From Sphingobacterium athyrii (GTDB lineage Bacteria > Bacteroidota > Bacteroidia > Sphingobacteriales > Sphingobacteriaceae), in contig NZ_QCXX01000002.1 in assembly GCF_003071065.1 (NCBI RefSeq), positions 434,001 through 498,000 on the forward strand: a stretch of DNA of 64,000 nucleotides, given 5' to 3'. Below are positions 61,174 to 64,000 of this stretch, piece by piece; position 1 is the first letter of the stretch, and every line of letters starts with the position of its first letter. Under the pieces are notes generated by a model. It had not been told where the DNA came from and made no database searches. It saw only the letters and a list, made by a program, of their open reading frames with translations. The translations under genes were made by a program, and so were the position numbers.

Positions 61174-61515
61174 CTAATTAGAAAAGACCCCAAAGTCAGC
61201 AAGATGTGAATAAAAGAAATCACCCCAGGAATTCACCGATTCTACTTTAAGATAACGGGTACTGATCGTTGCATCCAGGTTAACATTGATCCAGGAACCG
61301 GAGACTTTGTTCAATTGGGCGGATTTAATCAAGGTCCAGCTTGTGCCATTTGTGCTGGTATAAATATTAATATCTTTCATTGCCCATTTAAATTGTCCCA
61401 GTTTCGAAATGCGAGTCCTTTGACCATACGTAAAGCAACTATATTCACAGAAAAGAAGTAAGGCTGCGGCGTTTGGGCCGAAGACCACAGCGTATGCCAA
61501 ATTGTGCCCGGAAAT
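61174..61515 (-). pseudogene. Frameshifted F5/8 type C (discoidin) domain remnant
   Basis: Two overlapping frames on the minus strand together make the back half of a discoidin domain. The upstream frame (from about 61515) reads PGTIWHTLWSSAQTPQPYFF, then SVNIVALRMVKGLAFRNWDN and LNGQ before a stop; the other frame then reads MKDINIYTSTNGTSWTLIKS ... SGSWINVNLDATISTRYLKV ... GDFFYSHLADFGVFSN to the stop at 61174. WHT-x-W, the N-L-N-G turn and RYLKVE are hallmarks. One base change near 61383-61395 would restore the frame. The N-terminal half and any carrier protein are missing. Confidence 0.75.
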
Positions 61516-61535
61516 AATTTTTATTGACCAAGCTT

Positions 61536-61871
61536 TTATTTATAGGCGTAATAACAGCTTTGACTGTAAAGGCGTTGTAAATTTGCTGAAGAAAGCCAGC
61601 TATATTTTTTGTATATAAACTGTTTAAATTGGTAGAAATCTACAAATTCAATTCCTGTATCGGAGCGAATGGGATTCTCGACTATAAAACGGTGTGCAAT
61701 TTGATGTACTTTTTTGCAGAGAGCATTGCATTCCTCCAGTTGCTGCGGGAGCAGATCTGGAAATTTAGTAGCCAACCTTTCGTTAATTGGTTTTAACCAA
61801 TTTTGTCCAAACTCCATAGATAGTTGAAGGCCATAGTTTAATATTTCAATTGATAAATTTATTTGAGTCAT
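61536..61871 (-). CDS. Small hypothetical protein
   Basis: A 111-residue helical protein (NYGLQLSMEFGQNWLKPINE, LEECNALCKKVHQIAHRFIV, YSWLSSANLQRLYSQSCYYA). I do not recognise a family. Continuous frame and a plausible start make it likely real. The discoidin remnant follows it on the same strand. Confidence 0.62.
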   Translation of the reverse strand: MTQINLSIEILNYGLQLSMEFGQNWLKPINERLATKFPDLLPQQLEECNALCKKVHQIAHRFIVENPIRSDTGIEFVDFYQFKQFIYKKYSWLSSANLQRLYSQSCYYAYK

Positions 61872-62641
61872 AAATCATAATAAGTTTTTTAGACTAGCTC
61901 TGTTTTGCTCGCTATAGATGTTTACTTGTGTCGGTATCTCATCCGTTTTTGTCCCATCCGGTTATTATATGCTATCGCTAAAATAGCAATTTATCCTTAA
62001 AAACTTGGTTGCCAGCTGTGCAACATTTTTTTATGGGGTCAAGCTTGGGTGGCTGATTCATTCTTAACGGAATAACCAAGGAAGCCAATGTTAACTTTGG
62101 GTCATTAGTAAATCATTACAAAAGCGAATGTTGATTTTGCTGCGAATACCTTCGGGGTGCCGACTGAAGCAGCGAGCATTACGGCTAGGAACAAATGGTT
62201 GGTAGTGCTTTAATTTCGGAGGCTATTATTTTACCTGTAACGGATCCGAAATACTGGGCGATTGTTCTCTTCGCAATCACTCCTATATCGTCCAGGATGC
62301 AGTGTGGGGTCGGTTTATGAAACAGATAAACAGATGCTTTAAGGATTTCTTGGATAATTTCCTTAACTAGTTCAGTTTATAGGCATGCACCAGATTGGTT
62401 CGGACCGTAGGTATGTAAAGAAACGACTCTGTTTTACCTGAAAAATGGTTAATTTAGTTTTCGGGCCGAACATTATTATATTAAAAAGGGCTATGACAAA
62501 TGGAATTGTTAATTATCCTTCAGACAATAAATTATTTGATCATGATGGCAAGCGTTCAGTTGCCGATATTGTTTTGATCAAATAAAAGTGATTCGAACTT
62601 ATAATGAAATTTTGAATAACAAAAGTAATCCTCAGAATATT
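61872..62641. other. 770-bp region without intact gene
   Basis: Open stretches are short and broken, for example one reading NVDFAANTFGVPTEAASITA (from about 62128) and one reading ALISEAIILPVTDPKYWAIV (around 62209-62270) in another frame. These may be decayed coding sequence, but I cannot name the parent gene. No clear RNA or repeat seen. Confidence 0.4.
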
Positions 62642-63238
62642 ATGAATATTTTAATTGTTTATTGTCATCCGAGTGAGAGATCTTATACTTTTGAGATCTT
62701 CAACCATTTAAAGACCCTTCTGTCGGCGCAAAATTGGAATATTGAGGTTTCCGATCTGTATGCTAATAATTTTCAGAGCAATATGACTGCAGAAGAATAC
62801 TTGCGGGAAGGGCTTTCTCAAACATTATTGCCTATCTCAAAAGATGTGCTTGAAGAACATCGAAAGATAGGAAACGCAGATTGTATTATCTTCCTTTACC
62901 CCGTTTGGTGGAGCGATTGCCCGGCCATGATGAAAGGTTGGTTTGATCGGGTATATGCTGTTGGTTATGCTTATGGTCAAAAGCCAGATTTGCCAAAAAT
63001 GAAAACAATCAACTATGGATTAGTTATCTGTACAGCAGGCCATCCTAACAACTTTTTAGAGGAAATCGGGATTGCACAAAGCATGCAGCATATTATGCTT
63101 GACGACCGATTGGGGCAACGCTTTAAGCACAAGGAAATGTTCATCCTTGGAGGAACTTTGGCAATAGACGATGTGAGAGAACACCATCTGCAACAGATTG
63201 ACGGATTCATAAAAAAAATAGTCCGCTACTGTAGCTAA
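62642..63238 (+). CDS. Flavodoxin-fold NAD(P)H quinone oxidoreductase
   Basis: The start at 62642 (MNILIVYCHPSERSYTFEIF) matches the NQO1/KefF/YwrO family. About 198 residues. FMN-site features: HPSERSYTF, the FLYPVWWSDCPAMMKGWFDR helix and loop (about residues 85-104), and GLVICTAGHPNNFLEEIG. It probably reduces quinones or other electrophiles with NAD(P)H in the cytosol. The aldo/keto reductase downstream on the same strand may share a redox-stress role. Confidence 0.9.
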   Translation: MNILIVYCHPSERSYTFEIFNHLKTLLSAQNWNIEVSDLYANNFQSNMTAEEYLREGLSQTLLPISKDVLEEHRKIGNADCIIFLYPVWWSDCPAMMKGWFDRVYAVGYAYGQKPDLPKMKTINYGLVICTAGHPNNFLEEIGIAQSMQHIMLDDRLGQRFKHKEMFILGGTLAIDDVREHHLQQIDGFIKKIVRYCS

Positions 63239-63442
63239 GGCTTTTATTATTTTGGAACATTATCGCAACAACAACTAATAGGCATGGATTTGATACCTTT
63301 ATGTCTATCTTGTGCAATATATGGTGATCGTTCCAGCTTCATATCCTATTTTTATTTTAATTGCTGTAACTTTAGATTAGGTACTGGTTATTGATGACTG
63401 AGAAGCACCTTTTTACAAGCGAACAACAAAAGATTAATGTTG

Positions 63443-64000
63443 ATGAAAAAGATAAAAATACAACACACAGATTTAGAGATTGCTCCGATCAACTTTGGTG
63501 GTAATGTCTTCGGATGGACACTTGATGAACAGAAATCATTTGAGATTCTGGATAAATTTGTAGGAGCCGGATTTAATTTTATAGATACTGCGGATACCTA
63601 TTCCTGGTGGGTAAACGGGAAAGGCGGCCAATCTGAAGAAATTATTGGTAAATGGTTAAAAAATCGCGGTAATCGCAACGACATTGTACTAGCGACTAAG
63701 GTTGGGTCTGAGACGAAGGAACATGGTTTTGATATTTCCAGGAAACATATTTTGAAATCAGCTGACGAGTCCTTGCAGCGTTTGGGGGTAGATCAAATAG
63801 ATTTATACTATACCCATTTTGATGACAACGTTACACCTGTTGAGGAGACCTTATCAGCCTACGATGAACTAATAAAGGCCGGTAAAGTTCGGTTTATTGC
63901 TGCCTCAAATATCTCTCCTGAACGGCTTATTGAAAGTTTTGATAGTGCGGAAAAAAATGGTCTACCCCGATATGTCGCATTGCAACCTCATTATAATTTG
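63443..64000 (+). CDS. Aldo/keto reductase, N-terminal part (cut by window edge)
   Basis: 186 codons are present; the gene runs off the right edge. An in-frame ATG at 63437 is an alternative start. Family landmarks: INFGGNVFGWTLDEQKSFEI, the catalytic FNFIDTADTYSWWVNGKGGQ (Asp and Tyr), VLATKVGS (Lys), RKHILKSADESLQRLGVDQI and DLYYTHFDDNVTPVEETLSA (His). NADPH-dependent carbonyl reductase; substrate unknown. Confidence 0.9.
   Translation, partial: MKKIKIQHTDLEIAPINFGGNVFGWTLDEQKSFEILDKFVGAGFNFIDTADTYSWWVNGKGGQSEEIIGKWLKNRGNRNDIVLATKVGSETKEHGFDISRKHILKSADESLQRLGVDQIDLYYTHFDDNVTPVEETLSAYDELIKAGKVRFIAASNISPERLIESFDSAEKNGLPRYVALQPHYNL

Noticed and set aside
62128..62310. Protein-like fragments as a transporter or enzyme pseudogene
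   Set aside because: The short frames could not be matched to any family with confidence, so I only describe the region.

Overview
The window looks like a chromosomal segment of a Bacteroidota organism, most likely of the Sphingobacteriaceae and probably Sphingobacterium. The evidence is: two SusC-type receptors with STN domains next to FecR-type anti-sigma factors; a SusD lipoprotein; an ECF sigma factor of the Bacteroides-expansion type; many short lipoproteins; TAnnTTTG-like -7 promoter elements; and moderately AT-rich DNA. I recognise no ribosomal RNA, CRISPR array, intact insertion sequence or prophage. This is genus-level inference from gene content only.

Layout. 1-2.6 kb: the start of a SusC receptor and its FecR regulator, with no sigma factor beside them. 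2.6-7.2 kb: a DMT permease and an esterase, a Crp/Fnr regulator, a histidine-kinase remnant, a small P-loop kinase-like protein, and a tRNA-Lys(TTT) whose 3' end is duplicated next to a truncated thioredoxin-like gene. 7.3-11 kb: a LapA-like protein and a large Cu/Ag P-type ATPase with three HMBD metal-binding modules. 11.2-17.8 kb: housekeeping and envelope genes (fructose-1,6-bisphosphatase, YkuD L,D-transpeptidase, DUF3943 barrel, SulP transporter, TPMT-type methyltransferase). 18-24.5 kb: small lipoproteins and membrane proteins, a methyltransferase and an AadK-like nucleotidyltransferase with an altered motif. 24.7-27.4 kb: a YbjJ-like MFS transporter broken by one stop codon, a 5'(3')-deoxyribonucleotidase-like HAD protein and a DeoR regulator, joined by shared TTGCAA repeats. 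27.4-31.7 kb: YceI, a RibD/DHFR-like protein, a TPR-Arr (rifampin ADP-ribosyltransferase) fusion, two tandem nucleic-acid-type 2OG-Fe(II) oxygenases and an Ada-type zinc module.

31.8-38.5 kb is the most coherent metabolic unit. An Lrp regulator is divergent from an operon for an ethanolamine-type permease, a glutamine-synthetase-like gamma-glutamylamide synthetase, an iron alcohol dehydrogenase, a PuuD-like gamma-glutamyl hydrolase and an aldehyde dehydrogenase. Together they could import ethanolamine or another amino alcohol, protect its amine as a gamma-glutamylamide, oxidise the alcohol to the acid in two steps and release glutamate plus an amino acid such as glycine.

38.5-51.4 kb is an accessory zone. 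It holds a membrane phosphoesterase, a VOC protein, a FabH-like synthase, a lone response regulator, a TonB siderophore-type receptor followed by the stub of a second one, an AraC regulator, a sulfatase remnant, a perfect 58-bp palindrome, a butanediol-type dehydrogenase, an orphan CHMI and an HD-domain protein. 51.5-60.2 kb: a type-B carboxylesterase convergent with a complete sigma-FecR-SusC-SusD uptake unit. 60.3-64 kb: a DUF3995 protein, a frameshifted F5/8C domain remnant, a flavodoxin-fold quinone reductase and the start of an aldo/keto reductase. Gene remnants (kinase, thioredoxin, TonB receptor, sulfatase, discoidin domain, MFS) recur through the window, so it has been losing genes.
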